Shown here: one piece after another, positions 1-12,100 of the stretch
How positions within the stretch are numbered: position 1 is the first letter of the stretch
How the letters are laid out: every line of letters starts with the position of its first letter
Source of the DNA: Macquaria australasica
Lineage: Eukaryota > Chordata > Actinopteri > Centrarchiformes > Percichthyidae
Assembly: GCA_005408345.1 (NCBI GenBank)
Contig: SEMN01000053.1
Span: 310,001 to 374,000 of the forward strand
Length of the DNA stretch: 64,000 bases
Direction: 5' to 3'
Program-made: the position numbers and the translations under genes
Notes under the pieces: model-generated
The model's database searches: none
What the model was told of the DNA's origin: nothing
The model's input: only the letters and a program-made list of their open reading frames with translations

Positions 1-85
1 AATCATATCCTCCTTTAAAACAACAGCTCATTGTTGGCAAAATGGCAGTGGCAAAGAATTAGGCTTATTTTACTCTCTCTTCCAG

Positions 86-157
86 GAAAATGGTGCACAG
101 TCACAAGTGGACTCATCCGGCAATCATTCCCCATATTCCTACCAACAAACCAAGTAG
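86..157 (+). CDS. rbms1: RBMS1-like protein, last coding exon (3' end of gene only)
   Basis: Only the last 23 codons and a TAG stop (155-157) lie in the window; the rest of the gene is upstream. A pyrimidine tract ending in CAG at 83-85 is a good splice acceptor, and reading from 86 gives a tail ending HSPYSYQQTK. This resembles the C-terminal end of RBMS1 (MSSP-1/SCR2), which as I recall it ends with a QVAVETSNDHSPYTF-like stretch. RBMS1 is a protein with two RRM domains that binds single-stranded DNA and AU-rich RNA. The RRM exons are not visible, so the call rests on this short tail plus synteny: RBMS1 lies in the same chromosomal neighbourhood as CD302 and BAZ2B in human (2q24). A paralogue (RBMS2/RBMS3) cannot be fully excluded. 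Confidence 0.72.
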   Translation, partial: ENGAQSQVDSSGNHSPYSYQQTK

Positions 158-2650
158 TGCTGAGGTAACATTTGGACAACAGCTAAAACAATCATGTCTT
201 CAAATGCAATGGATGCTAAGGATCACTTCACTGTTTTGCACAGGTTCTGCAAATGTTTAAGTGAGACTATTTTTTGGTATCATTTTCAGAGGGAATATCT
301 GAGTGCATCAAATGATTCAAATTATATATATAAAAAAAAAGTTTTGAAAAAGTTTTATTTTCATACTAGAAAACGTTTATTTTTTACCAAGGATTGCCGC
401 AGGATACAAGGAAGAATCATGTGACTAGTTGTTCAAAGTGCATGATAGTAAATACGTCTTGTGTTAATATTTCCAGATTTGTCTTTTTTTTTTTTTTTTT
501 AGCCAGACATTTTGAAAATGATGTTTTTGTGCTTGCTGTGTGAGTGTTGCTATGGTGAAGTGTTAAGTGTTGTTTTCTTGTAAAGTGATTTCTCTTAGTA
601 CTTTAGATTGATCTTTCTCTCTCAGTTCAAATTTGCCTTCATAGTTTTGATACAGTAGCTGTACAGACCACCACACAGAGCGGCAATAAGCAAAACATGT
701 TGAGAGCTATTGCCTTGGAAATTAGCTATGTAGGAGGGGTTTTTTTTTTTATGAAATCTATGTGTTATTGTTTTTCCCCTCCCAAAACTGATAGAAAAGT
801 GGAAGAAATTTTAGAGAAAAAGTTTTTAATGAAATGACTCCACATCTGATGATTTTATTGGATGTAATATTTATTTAGAAAGAAGACCTTACATGTTTCT
901 GGATGTTGGGATGTGTTAGAAATTGAAAGCTGAAAGATCAGCTTTTGAATCTTGCCTTTTTGATTACTTGGTATTGTAGAATAGCCGATATTGAACTTGG
1001 TGGGGTGGGGGAATGAGAAGGGGCATATGTATTTTGTTTGTCGGTTGTGTTTTTTGTCTTTTTGGGTGATGTTTATTGCTATTGTGTCTTTTTCACTTTT
1101 ATTTGAAAAACTAACAGCAAAACATAGACTTATGATTGTGCAAAAAAATAAAACTCATCAAAGCCTTGTAATAGAACTTAGGCAAAAGTTCAGTGAGTTG
1201 GGGGGTAAAATGAGATGAATATGTGTATTTTATTGCACCTCGCTCTTTGATAGGAAACAAACAAACGTGGCACTTTCAATTGTAGTTTACTTCACCAAAG
1301 ATTGTGAGCTAGTACACTGAGGAAATAGCATCATTTGTCTCTTTAACCAGGACATAAGTGACTCTGCAAACTAGTTTGCAGTTTGAACAGTGTGCCTTTT
1401 TTGTACATTCAGTTTTCATAGGTATTAGTGCATTACGGACACACACAAGCATGAAGGAAGGCCTGGATCCAACAAGTGCCACAGATGAATTTCATACTTT
1501 GAAAAATGCTAAATGCACATTATAGTAAAGACTAAGTTAAAAAGAAAAAGAAACTACGAAAGGACAGTGCTACAATAGCAATCTGATATGACATGGCACT
1601 AAAAAAATATGTCAGATTTTCAGTTTTTAAGTCAGTTTTTTTTTTTTTATCATAGTGGATTAAAGCAGGCTTTTTGATTATGGTTCCCTCCAATGAGCCT
1701 GTGATTCGACCTGGTGGTCAGTCAGACCAGTTATCTACCTCAGAGTTTTCTTTCTCCTCTGTACTAGGTCGGGTTAGCAGGTCCAGCCCGCCCTTCCAGA
1801 CCAAATGCCACGCTCAGGAGCTGGCCACACACAGCTGTTTCCTTCTAGGTCGTTTTGAATACTTTTTGATTTTCTTCAAACCTATTTTTTAATGATGTGT
1901 TATTGTAATCATTAGGAGGGGCGACAACATGTTTCTACTCGCGTTCACACATTAAGTTTCATCGTTTTAAAAGAGCTGCTGCGTTTACGGCAATAGATTC
2001 CAGAGGCTGATCTAAGATGTTAAAGACCAACAATGACAACAAAGCGTTGTGGTGTTCACTGGATCCCTGCTCCTTTAAACAAACATGTTTGTTGCTTTGT
2101 CTTGGGTCTAGACAAACGCGCAGCAGCATTTCCTCTGTAGTTAGCTAGGGTGTGCAACAAATGTACAGGGCCGCTGTGATTATACTTGAGATTTCTGTGT
2201 AATGCCTGAGACTGAGAAGTAATACTGTCTTGTGAGGTTTATGCTGCTAGTGATGTCTGAACCAAGTGCCATAGTATCTGGGTCAAGAGTTGCAGAGGTG
2301 CATCCAAGAAAAATTGCTCATATAAGTAACCACCATGTTGAACAGTCATTAAGTTATATGAAAAAGTTCTAATTTATGAAGATTTTTGTACAGACAGCTT
2401 GAGGAAATGAGAGATTTTCATAGAGCTATATGAAAGTTTATTGTTTTTTTTAATTTTTTTTACTTGTGCCACACAACTGCCAGTGGTAACTTGCATGTAC
2501 AGTTTAAGGAATCTTTCCTCTGTATTTTTGTTTTGTAGTGTTTGTTAAAGCCAAAGACTTTTTTTTCTCTCAAGTAGATTGTTGCCTAAGGTTTATTCTT
2601 TTCATCTCTTTGACATTTTTGAATAAAAATTTTCAAGATTTTCAACTTTA
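158..2650 (+). other. rbms1: 3' UTR of the RBMS1-like gene
   Basis: About 2.5 kb follow the stop codon with no splice-supported coding sequence. The stretch is AT-rich with several poly-T runs (near 483-500, 740-751 and 1637-1650). A canonical AATAAA at 2622-2627 followed by T/GT-rich sequence is the likeliest 3' end. An earlier AATAAA-like hexamer near 1146 could give a shorter transcript. Open frames of 70-76 codons here have no splice context and look like chance. Confidence 0.6.
2622..2627 (+). terminator. rbms1: polyadenylation signal AATAAA, RBMS1-like gene
   Basis: Canonical hexamer about 2.46 kb after the stop codon. It is followed within 25-45 bases by T-rich sequence containing GTCTCGTCTCTGTTGG, suitable as a downstream element; cleavage would fall near 2640-2650. 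Confidence 0.55.
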
Positions 2651-4633
2651 TTCTGTTTAAGTCTCGTCTCTGTTGGCACAACAGATGATGGTTGTTACTG
2701 GGGCTTGGCTGCGGCTTCGAAGGGCTGAAATCCAAGCACTGTCTCTCACTTTGTCTCTCACATTCAGTGTATGTTTAATAAGGAATCTGGCCTTATCAGA
2801 ATTTGGAAAACATGCATGCGTTAATGAATTACCTTTTGTGAGACAGCTTGAAAATAATGTCTTATTATCTTTACAAAACATGAAGACTGGCAAACACAAA
2901 CATGTATGCCATAAGAAAAGTATGGATAAATGTAAAGAAATGTCACGACACATTAGATTTTAATTTTGTGAGATGGTGATTAGAGATTAGATACTTGAGC
3001 AGTTCTCTGTAGGCTGAGGTTCAAAAATGGAAGAAGAAAAGGAACATCTGTTTAGTTCTCCCGTCTAAGCAGCAGCTGACAAAGGTCACTTTGCTGTCAG
3101 TTTTCTCCCAGATAGCAGGCTCCATTAATGTGACAGTGAACATCTCCTACCTCACACATACATTAACCAGTCTTTCAGATATTCACTCAGTGAGTTAATG
3201 AGACATTATTATCTCTTGCAGCTGGCTGGAAAACCTTTTGCCACGGACTGAAAAGTCACCATGTATCAAGGGTCATGCTTTCCTCCTGCTTTATTGTACA
3301 TCACAAAAGAATAAAATATATGACGAGATATTCAGCATACACTAAACCTAAATAGCTATAAGACATTTCCAGTCATCTATGCCATCAATTATAATATCTG
3401 GACTTAAGCTCAGCCTTGGAAATGTATTTTGCAACCATATTCCTCTGAGCAAGATGTGAATATAGTTGTAGCTCTGTTGAGTTGGTCTAGTATTTACCCA
3501 TAGGGTGAGGACCTGGTAAGGACTAAATAAACACTGTCACATGGTATTGTTGACAACATGCATGGCCTGGACAGGGTGAGTTACGGGTATCAGGAGGTAT
3601 GGCGTAGGGTGGGTGGATGGGGGCGTCTGTGAGCAGGCCTTGCCATGGCAGATGGGTCCCCACGGTATCCTGCGGGGTGTTGTGCCACCCTACGGGAAGC
3701 CACCAGCTCCAGACGAGGAGAAAAACTCACGCTCCAGCTGTCTGTGTTTGTGCCACCTGCGCCTACAAGCAATAGAGTTGAAACCCCCTCTCCCCCCTGA
3801 ACGACAACCACCCTGCCCCTGAGCCTCTCAGCTGTCCCCTACCTCACCTGATCAGGTAGGAAGCAATCCTGCATCCGTACCCTTTTTAACGTCTGTAGTT
3901 TAGGAAGAGGGAGCTGCTTTTTCCTACACACTGATGTCCTAAAAGGTAATTACAAACCATATCGATTGTGATTATTCAGGCAGCAACTTATTACAGCACT
4001 ATTTATTGGACTAGACTGACGCGTGACTAAATATATTAATAATGACAGAGTAGATACAGGAGGAAGAGAAACTTGATTTCAAATGAGTTTTGAATAATCC
4101 AACAGATGTTATGGATTTAATGTGTGATGGTAAATTATGGTAAATGTGATGGGGGCCTTAAAACACATTCTATTAATTCCAAACTATTTAACTACAGCAT
4201 CAGAAAAATAAGTCATTGACAGCAATGGCAGTTTACAGAGTATATAGAGTATAAAACAATGCAAATCCAGAAACAGCATTCAGTCTGATGAACACTGTGC
4301 CTACAGCGCCACCTAGAGGTTCCTGTGTGCAAAGTAATCTGGACTTTCTGTTTTCATACTAGCACAACGGATGCATTACCAAGGCAGCTTTTCCAAACAT
4401 TATTAGCCTATATCTACATTAAATGTCTACGATTTTTGTAATTAAATCGCAGATAATAGTGTTCAAATTGCTCTTGTTATGTCCAAATAATATAACGACA
4501 GGCAACAACAACATTAACTTGACGTAAACCAGTGTCGGTAAAATCAGTGCAGACTGGTTTACAGTGTATGACTGTATTGTACAGTACTGTATTTACTAGT
4601 CAAGTGTTCAGGCCGAGTTTGTGAGCTGCTGTG
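2651..4633. other. spacer between RBMS1-like gene and cd302
   Basis: No exon-like structure could be supported. It includes one clearly more GC-rich stretch (about 3595-3850) with a 69-codon open frame and a GT-type donor-like site near 3857, which I could not match to any family. Two open frames of about 97 codons overlap on opposite strands at 2657-2963 and look like chance. The motif GCGCCACCTAGAGG near 4309 resembles the end of a decayed dispersed repeat. Confidence 0.5.

Positions 4634-4672
<39 letters not shown>
4634..4672. repeat. (GT)n microsatellite upstream of cd302
   Basis: A nearly pure alternating GT run of about 39 bases, ending roughly 100 bases before the cd302 start codon. 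It probably lies in or at the edge of the promoter or 5' UTR. Alternating purine-pyrimidine DNA of this kind can adopt Z-form, and its length is expected to vary between individuals. Confidence 0.9.
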
Positions 4673-4678
<6 letters not shown>

Positions 4679-4775
4679 ATTTCGCTCACGTTGCTCGCGG
4701 ACTCTTGAGTCGTGCAACAGTCAGAGAACTAGTTTGGCGCTACATCATTTTTTTTTTCTTGTTGTCTTCGCTGTC

Positions 4776-7671
4776 ATGGAGTCCCCGAAGAGCAGCCACC
4801 GCTCCCGATCAGCGTTGTTCTGTGTCTTTGTGTTGTGTATCCAGCTGCAGTTGAGTTTGACGGGAGGTAAGAGTTAAACACTGAGTCTTCGCTCGAACAT
4901 GAGCTACATTAACATAGCCACGGTTGTGCACAGCAGTTGAATTTAGCATTGCGTAGGCCTGTGTTACAGTAAGCAAGCGCCCTCAGCTCTGCTCTTTGCA
5001 CTTAATGTTTGTTTAGTGTGCGGTTTCTCTCGGGCAGGTAGACGTGGAAATGTGTCACTGTTAGCGAACCAACTTTCCTGAATGTCGACACTGTTGTTCA
5101 ATTGCATAATGGCAACGTTATCTTTTGAACTGAACACACTGTTCCTACACGTAACTAAGTTAAAAGTTGTGTGCTTTCCTATGTTGCGAAAAACCCAAAT
5201 AAAATCCGTGTTTTCCCTCCTGCGCTGGGTGTATTGCAAGGCAGCATTCTTTGGATTTTACATGAAAGCGTCTAATCATGGCTAATTTGCAACGAAAACG
5301 TACAAAATCCCGTTATATAGTTTGGACAGCAACTTTATGTGGAGCAGTGGAGCCAATATAGTCATTTCAATAGATACACTAATTGGAAAAGTAAGTTTAT
5401 TACCAAGTAAAACACTGCTACAAGATCTCAGATAAACTGGCAGAAGTGTGACAGATGTGTGGGTTTTTAAAGCTTGAGGCAGACAACAGACCAAATAACA
5501 GGTGCAGCAGTCAGACAACTACAATGGGAACAGTCTAGAAAATCATGACAGCATTTGCCAGACCCAAACTGCACTCATAAAGAGGAACAGTGGTCACAAG
5601 TTGAAACTAACCAAATGGGTAGTTTGAACTGTACTGCTCTTGGTTGTAGACTAGTATTAACTGGCATCCAACCAAACATGACGCAGAGTTGTTGCAGCAT
5701 CTTAAAATGGTAATTTGGTTATGTTAGTTTGTTGTGGTCAGTCATATTTCATAAGGTGTTTTTGTAAATGTTCTTGCTGTAGCTTCTAAATCATCCTACA
5801 CAGACGCACACAGCTAAAAGAAATTTAGAAAGGTCAGGTGCCAAATCTTTCCATCACCATGTTTTGTCCCATGATTGTCCTCAGACTGCCCAGCAGACGG
5901 ACGCACCTGGGTGCCGTTTGAAGACAAATGTTACCACTTTGTCCACGGAGAAGAAGACAAAATCAAAAGCTACACTTTTGAAAGAGCAAAGACCCTCTGC
6001 CAAGGATTTGGTACCTGAGATATTTTTATTTTCAAACATTTTGTCAAATACAAAATGACAAATGGACTGTATTCTCAAAGTGTGCGTGATTCTGTTGTCA
6101 TACATTGCTATGCTTTTTCTAGAGCTTTTGACCATCCAGAGCGCTGAGGAGAATCACTTCATCATTCAGTATAGCCCAGAGGTGTGGCAAGGCAATGTCA
6201 ACGTGTGGCTGGGAATGTATTATGACACAAACAGTAAGTACCATGTGACCAGAGGACTGTGAAAACATGCTGGCTAACTTTCTCTCTATTACAATCAAAC
6301 TATTACTATTGTTTGGAGGTAACTAGGTGGAAAAATGACACTGAATCTTAAAGGGCTTTGTTCCAGATGTTTGTTATAGATACTTTTTCTCAAAATCTTA
6401 ACTCAAGGTCAATTTATCTGCATATTTCTGAGCACTTTTAGGACTTCTTGTCCGTGTCGGCATGAAAGTTTTTTCTTGACCTTGGAAACAGTAGGTTGAC
6501 AAAAACATCTTAACTCGAGTACTGAGGAGTTATCTGCAGTTTTTTTGTCTGCTCTTTGTCTTTTGGTTATTCCTCTGTTTCCTTGAAACACATGCTTGAT
6601 TTAGAGAATAGGAAGTGCTGTCTATCAGCTACTTTTAAAGCATGACAACGCTGACTCATCCTTGTCTTTAAATGCTGGCACAACTTCAGGAAATCCTGCT
6701 TTTTTTGAAGCAGTCTTTGGAGGCACTGTGGGGGAAGCTAAGCTATCAGAAACTCTGAATCACATTTCAATTATCGTGAATCCCGAGGAGGGAAAAGATG
6801 CACATCACTGATTTCTTTCAACATTATTTGTGTTGTAGTGCAGTTTGTGCGAATGCTGGAGGAGGACCATAGGGAAAGCAAAAGGGATGCTATAATCCCA
6901 CCATTACATGACTGACATTTCCTGTGATAGTGGTTGGTATTCCCGCTGCCCGTCATGCTGTAGTACTTGGTGTATCTTGTCAGGTGATGACATGAAGTGG
7001 TTCGGGGGCGACCCTGTGCAATTCACTAACTGGGAGGACAGCTCTTCTCCATCAGACCTCGTGCCCTTGGATACATGCGTGGCTCTGCACAGCAACACGG
7101 GAAAGTGGGAACAAGTCAGCTGCCTGGATGAAGTGGAGAATGGAGTGATCTGTAAGACAGATCAGAGTAAGTTTTTTAATGCAACAAGTCAAAATGTGTT
7201 TTAGACTTGTTGATATGCTATTAATCTTCCAGAGTTTGTGACTGATCCATGAGTATGCAGCAAGGATTTTAATGTGACTTCAGAAAATATGGTTGGGGTT
7301 GTTTTCCACTTGCCTCACTGTGTTGTTGTTTTTTTTTCCTCAGAGGCAGAGGAAGCCAAGCAGAGTAAGTCGACCTTTGAGCTTTATTTGCACTTTCTTT
7401 ACTTAATCCTCTGTGGTTTTTGTGTTTATAGTACTGACCTTCCTTGCATTGTTACTTGTCCTCCTCAGAACCCAGCGCACTGCTGTCCGCCCTGGTCATT
7501 CTCAGCGTGGTGTCTATCATGGGAGTCTCAGCAGTTATTTGGTTCCTGCACCAGAAGCACAGTCTTGGCTCCACCATCCTCACGGCATTCGAGTACCACC
7601 CTCCCTTTCGAGTTCTAGACACAGACCAGTCCTGCCTGGTGGAGGCTGAGGAGACTAACAGTGTGCCATAG
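4776..7671 (+). CDS. cd302: CD302 antigen, type I transmembrane C-type-lectin-like receptor (six exons)
   Basis: Exons: 4776-4866, 5885-6010, 6123-6233, 6984-7166, 7344-7364, 7469-7671. All five introns are phase 1 with GT/AG borders, giving 244 residues (human CD302 is about 232). Residues 1-30 hold a hydrophobic signal peptide. Residues 31-167 form one C-type-lectin-like domain with six cysteines (C32, C46, C69, C141, C156, C166) and the CD302-typical LGMYYDTN and KWF motifs. The EPN/QPD and WND calcium-sugar motifs are absent, as in mammalian CD302, so classical sugar binding is not expected. Exon 5 adds a 7-residue charged stalk. A membrane helix spans about 182-204, and the short tail has an acidic end (SCLVEAEE) resembling the mammalian tail. 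The family is linked to endocytosis, adhesion and migration of myeloid cells. The ATG at 4776 was chosen because it directly precedes the signal peptide; upstream in-frame codons are only (GT)n translation. Confidence 0.93.
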
Positions 7672-9150
7672 GAGAACTTTCTCTTGCCTTCCACAATATG
7701 AAGCAACCCTCCTCCTCACTGGGTGGGTGGGTCGGTCCACTCTAAAAAAAAAAAAAAAAAAAAAGCAGTAACAGAAGTAGTTTTGGCTTAACACATGTTG
7801 ATGTCATGACTCAGAATAATGTGGTGTGATTGTAAGAAAACGGACGCCAGGCTTACTCTAATACTAACCTCTCGCTGTGGCACATAAACATCTCACTACT
7901 GCTTTTTTGTCATCTGCACTCACGAAAAATCATCTGTAATTTTTTTCAGACTGGTGCATTTTCATCTGCAACTGTAGCCTGGTCATCTGTGAATTGATGT
8001 AACATCAAGTTGTCATCAGGCACTACACAGTTCTTGGATAACTTGGGATCATTATTTCTCTCTTGCATATTAGAAGTAACTCACTATTGCACATTGAGAT
8101 GGGGAAGGGATTAGATGAAGAGGAAAGCTTGTATACTTTTTGTGAGAAGCCAGAAATTTCCTGTTACAGGGCTACACCAGTGATTTAGTATTGCATTCCC
8201 ATAAACGTGTGAGACTAACGAGGGAGATTGAAATAAATAATTGAAGTAAATGCTCATGTCTTTCAAACTCCACGCCCCCCAGTTTGTAACACAGCATTTC
8301 TGTTATACATTTGTATTTTATAAGCTCAAACTGAGATAACCCTGATGACATCATCAAGGGTTATTTTCTCAGACTTCAGAAAGCTCCCTCCAGAGCCACA
8401 GTAGAAATTATACAACCATGATGAGTAAGCTGACCTTTTTATGCGAGTGTCCCTTTAAGCAGTATTCAAATAAACAGGGATTCTCCATCACAGGTTGTCA
8501 AGGGCACATGCAAATAGCTTTATCCGAACAAGAGCCCAGCTAGAGTATGAGCAATGGCCTTGTTACTCCACCCATGTAAATGTAGCCAGTGAGTTAGATT
8601 TGCACAGTCCATAAAGCAGATTATTTTCCTGGTAAAATATATTGAGATGGAGCCTTCCTAAAATTTCAGTTTTTATTGTGACTAGGAGTGAGACTAACCA
8701 AAATACAGCCAGTAAAGCCAGATTTTGTTCAAAATCATGACACTGATAAAACTGTCTTAAGTCATTCCAGGATATTTTCAAGGTGGCTATCATGAAAATA
8801 ATCTGCATTCACAGTTCATCTTCCCTTTATGTACTTTTTACCTGGTCAAAAGATACAATATGTATTTTTTTTTAGGTCTATGTTAAGTGTTCCATTGCTG
8901 ACCTATGAAATTCTATTGTCATTATCGTCGTATTGTTTTTAAGAGAGTGGTCATGTTTTTGATGTTGGAAAAAATAAATCCTCCTGTGACATTGAAGACA
9001 ATCAAGACTTGGCTCTGGGATGGGTATATTGCAGAATGATGATTATACATTTTCAACAGCATGAATGCTTTTGTGCAATATTTGAGATTCATTTGGCAGG
9101 ATCTGAGCCCTTGTGTGTTTTTCATAATAAAGTATGTTTGACTATAAGAA
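7672..9150 (+). other. cd302: 3' UTR of cd302
   Basis: Non-coding sequence after the TAG. A poly-A run lies at about 7746-7764. AATAAA hexamers occur at 8469-8474, 8973-8978 and 9126-9131. The last is followed by T/GT-rich sequence (GGCCTTGTTTTTGC) and is the best distal 3' end, so transcripts of about 0.8 kb and 1.5 kb UTR are both possible. No open frame here has splice support. Confidence 0.5.
9126..9131 (+). terminator. cd302: candidate distal polyadenylation signal of cd302
   Basis: Canonical AATAAA with GT/T-rich sequence 20-45 bases downstream. The more proximal AATAAA at 8469-8474 is an alternative. Confidence 0.4.
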
Positions 9151-12100
9151 GGCCTTGTTTTTGCTTTTATTGAATTGATCTGACCCACAAAGTTCTATTA
9201 GCCATTAACAGGGAGTATTGCCAGTAATATGTCACCTTCCAGCCTTGGGTTGTCCAGCAAAGTCAAAAATGTGCAAGTTGAGAAAAAAGAACGACTTTTC
9301 TCCATTCTGTGTGATCTATATAGAACAGTTCTGCTAAATATATATGTCGATGCATAATTGAGGAGAAGAGGATGAATTAGGACACCAAAATTGGGGATAG
9401 AGTCTAATTAGTTCTGAGAGGATATCTAAATCACTGTCATCTGAAAAGTGTCACTCCCTCCAAATGTCCAGTGGCTCTGTTGACATCTCAGCGTGGGCCA
9501 AGATGAAACAGAACTCTCTTTTTTTTCTTCCCATTCATGCACATCTAATTTTATACTTCCAAGAAGTCTGTCATCTAACAAATTCTCTTTGGCTGCATAT
9601 GCCTCTTTGTTGAGGACTTTCTCTTGATGTTTTCAACATCTAGTTATGAATTATCAAAGGCATTTGTGGACCAACATTTATTTATGTTGTGCACTAATAG
9701 AGAACCATAACAATAACCTTTTCCTCTGAGCATTCCAGGTAATTTCTAGATTTGGCCACAAGGTGGGATAGTGAATCACATTTCTGTCAAGTCTCTTCCC
9801 CGACATAGCAGGGAAGGGATTTTCTCCCACTAATTAATGAGAAACATGGAAGATAATCAGTTTGATTAATTTGACACTGTTGTGAGAATATTTGTTGTTG
9901 GACTACAATCTATAAGAACACTGATTTCTAAAAATGACACACCTGTTAAATGTTCAAGCCTAGAGGTAACAAATATCTTTAAACATTAACAGAGTAAATA
10001 GAGTCGAAGAAACACAAGATCCGATGTTAAGTTATAGGAGGCTTATCTTGTCTCCAAGCTGAGGTGAAAGTCCTCTTAATGATTAAGAAAGTCATGTAGT
10101 CTCGCTGTGGTAGCCAATAATTAACATGTTATGCGAGATAAAGGTCCAAACACCAGAATGGCACTGGAGAAGACCGTGGCTGCAGTGTGGTGTATGGGAC
10201 TGGAGCCGTAGCTCCTCTGTGTGGGGTTATGTGTGGTTAGAGCCGTTGAACTGTTGCTTCTTTCAAGTTCTCGTTAAAATTTCAATAATCAAACGTTAGT
10301 TCTACATTACTTCAATTATGTACAGCATCTCAAATGTACAGAATGTACAAATTTAGAAGACCAAAGAATGATTCACGCTCATGAATAAGCAACAAAGTAT
10401 AATTTTTTTGAGATACAAAAGCTGATTGCTATGAGTAAGCTTAATTATATGGACCTCTGAATGATACATTTAGAAAGCGTGAAGTGTGATTGTGTGTACA
10501 CATTCTGGTCTGGCACCAGGTCTCTTAATTGCCCTCATCATAAAAAACTTTAGCGATTCAAATAGAATCAGGTAAGATTGAATAATGACGTGAATACAAA
10601 ATGGCAATTCAGTCTGATTATCAGCCTGTATAAGGTCTGCTGAACCTACACATTTCTAATTTGTTGTGATGCTACAGAACAGTGTTCAGCTGCTGTATTT
10701 CTCCAGTTACAACAGAGAAAAATGTGTATTGACACGCAAAAGGCATAATTATGATAATTATAATTATGATAATTAATTGTAACACTAATGTACTGAAAAG
10801 CCTCATTTAATTTTTTGGGGAAATAATGGGGTTGAATTTAATTTATGATTACCCTTTTGAAGCATAACCATTCATTTTTTGCAAACAGTTTCCCACTTAA
10901 GTGATTTATGCTGTTGCATCCCTAAAACCGTCTTTTCTGTTTAACTGGGACGTATGCATTTTATTATCACAGAGGGGCTGTTGTCTCGTCACAATGGCTC
11001 TAATGGCCTATTTTTGCTCAAATAATAGCAGATGAATTTCATTCACACATCTGCCACACCACTGCTTGAAGCAGGAAGAGGCCTACACTGACCCAGAATG
11101 ACTAATTAAAATGGACATTGGTATGCATGAATAAGATATGACATACAGTGGCGTGACAGATGGAATGGAAATGAGAGCCACGCTGGATCACAAGACATAG
11201 GTTCCATCAAGCCTGTGAATTATCAAGTTATGTGTCAATAAAACACAATACAGAACAAAAAAACAACTCCTTGGCTTGCTCATAGACTTCACATTGTTTT
11301 AAATACAAAGGTCAGAGTCAAAGTCAGTCAGAAGTCCTTCCTGTCTTTCTGGTTTCATGTCTCATTTTCTCAGGATTCTACCAGATATGAGTTATTTCTA
11401 TTCACCTCGTCCTCTCTTCATGTTCCGGTCTTTCCTGGGAAAGGTGTCTTTACACAGAACTGTAGCGCATCTGTTTCTCATGTCCTGGAAGTCTCGTGTT
11501 TCTCCCCCATTCACTATCCTGGAACATGCTCCAATTAACAGAGGAAAACAAAGGCCACTATTTAGATGACTGCTCTCTGACCATTATGGCCATTATGTCA
11601 AGACGTGGTATACTGCACTTCTTTACCACCTACAGGGCTATGGTAATCTTAGTTATGTTACAATTTACATGTGTAATGAATGCTTTAATCTGATTTTGAT
11701 TTCTTTGTCACTATTTTAACATACAGAATGCCAAATGCCTACATGTGTTTGATGCAAAATGAATGCAAAAACACTACAACTGTATCAATTTTGATATCTG
11801 ACAATTCACATGGTGTGGCAGATTTTTGGTGACAGTGGGCCCAGAATAGTTGAAAACACTGTATTAGAGCCTAGAGTTTAAACTGCATATTACACACACA
11901 AACAATCACACACACACAGACACACACATGAACACAGATGCAAACTTAAGCGATGAATCTACCCTTTTTTTTAAATTTTTTTTTAGCTCAGACACTGTGC
12001 CATTTTCTAAATCAAATGCATGTGCAGTGCTGGAAGGCTTTGGTGTTAAAGGGATCAGAGCATTGTGTGCTGACATGATTAAAATCTGTATTATTTAAAT

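Noticed and set aside
2657..2963. Overlapping open frames of about 97 codons on both strands after the RBMS1 poly-A site
   Set aside because: Mutually overlapping, no splice sites or family resemblance; chance frames.
8338..8361. Palindrome CCCTGATGACATCATCAAGGG in the cd302 3' UTR
   Set aside because: Short, imperfect, without any neighbouring structure that would give it a role; likely chance.
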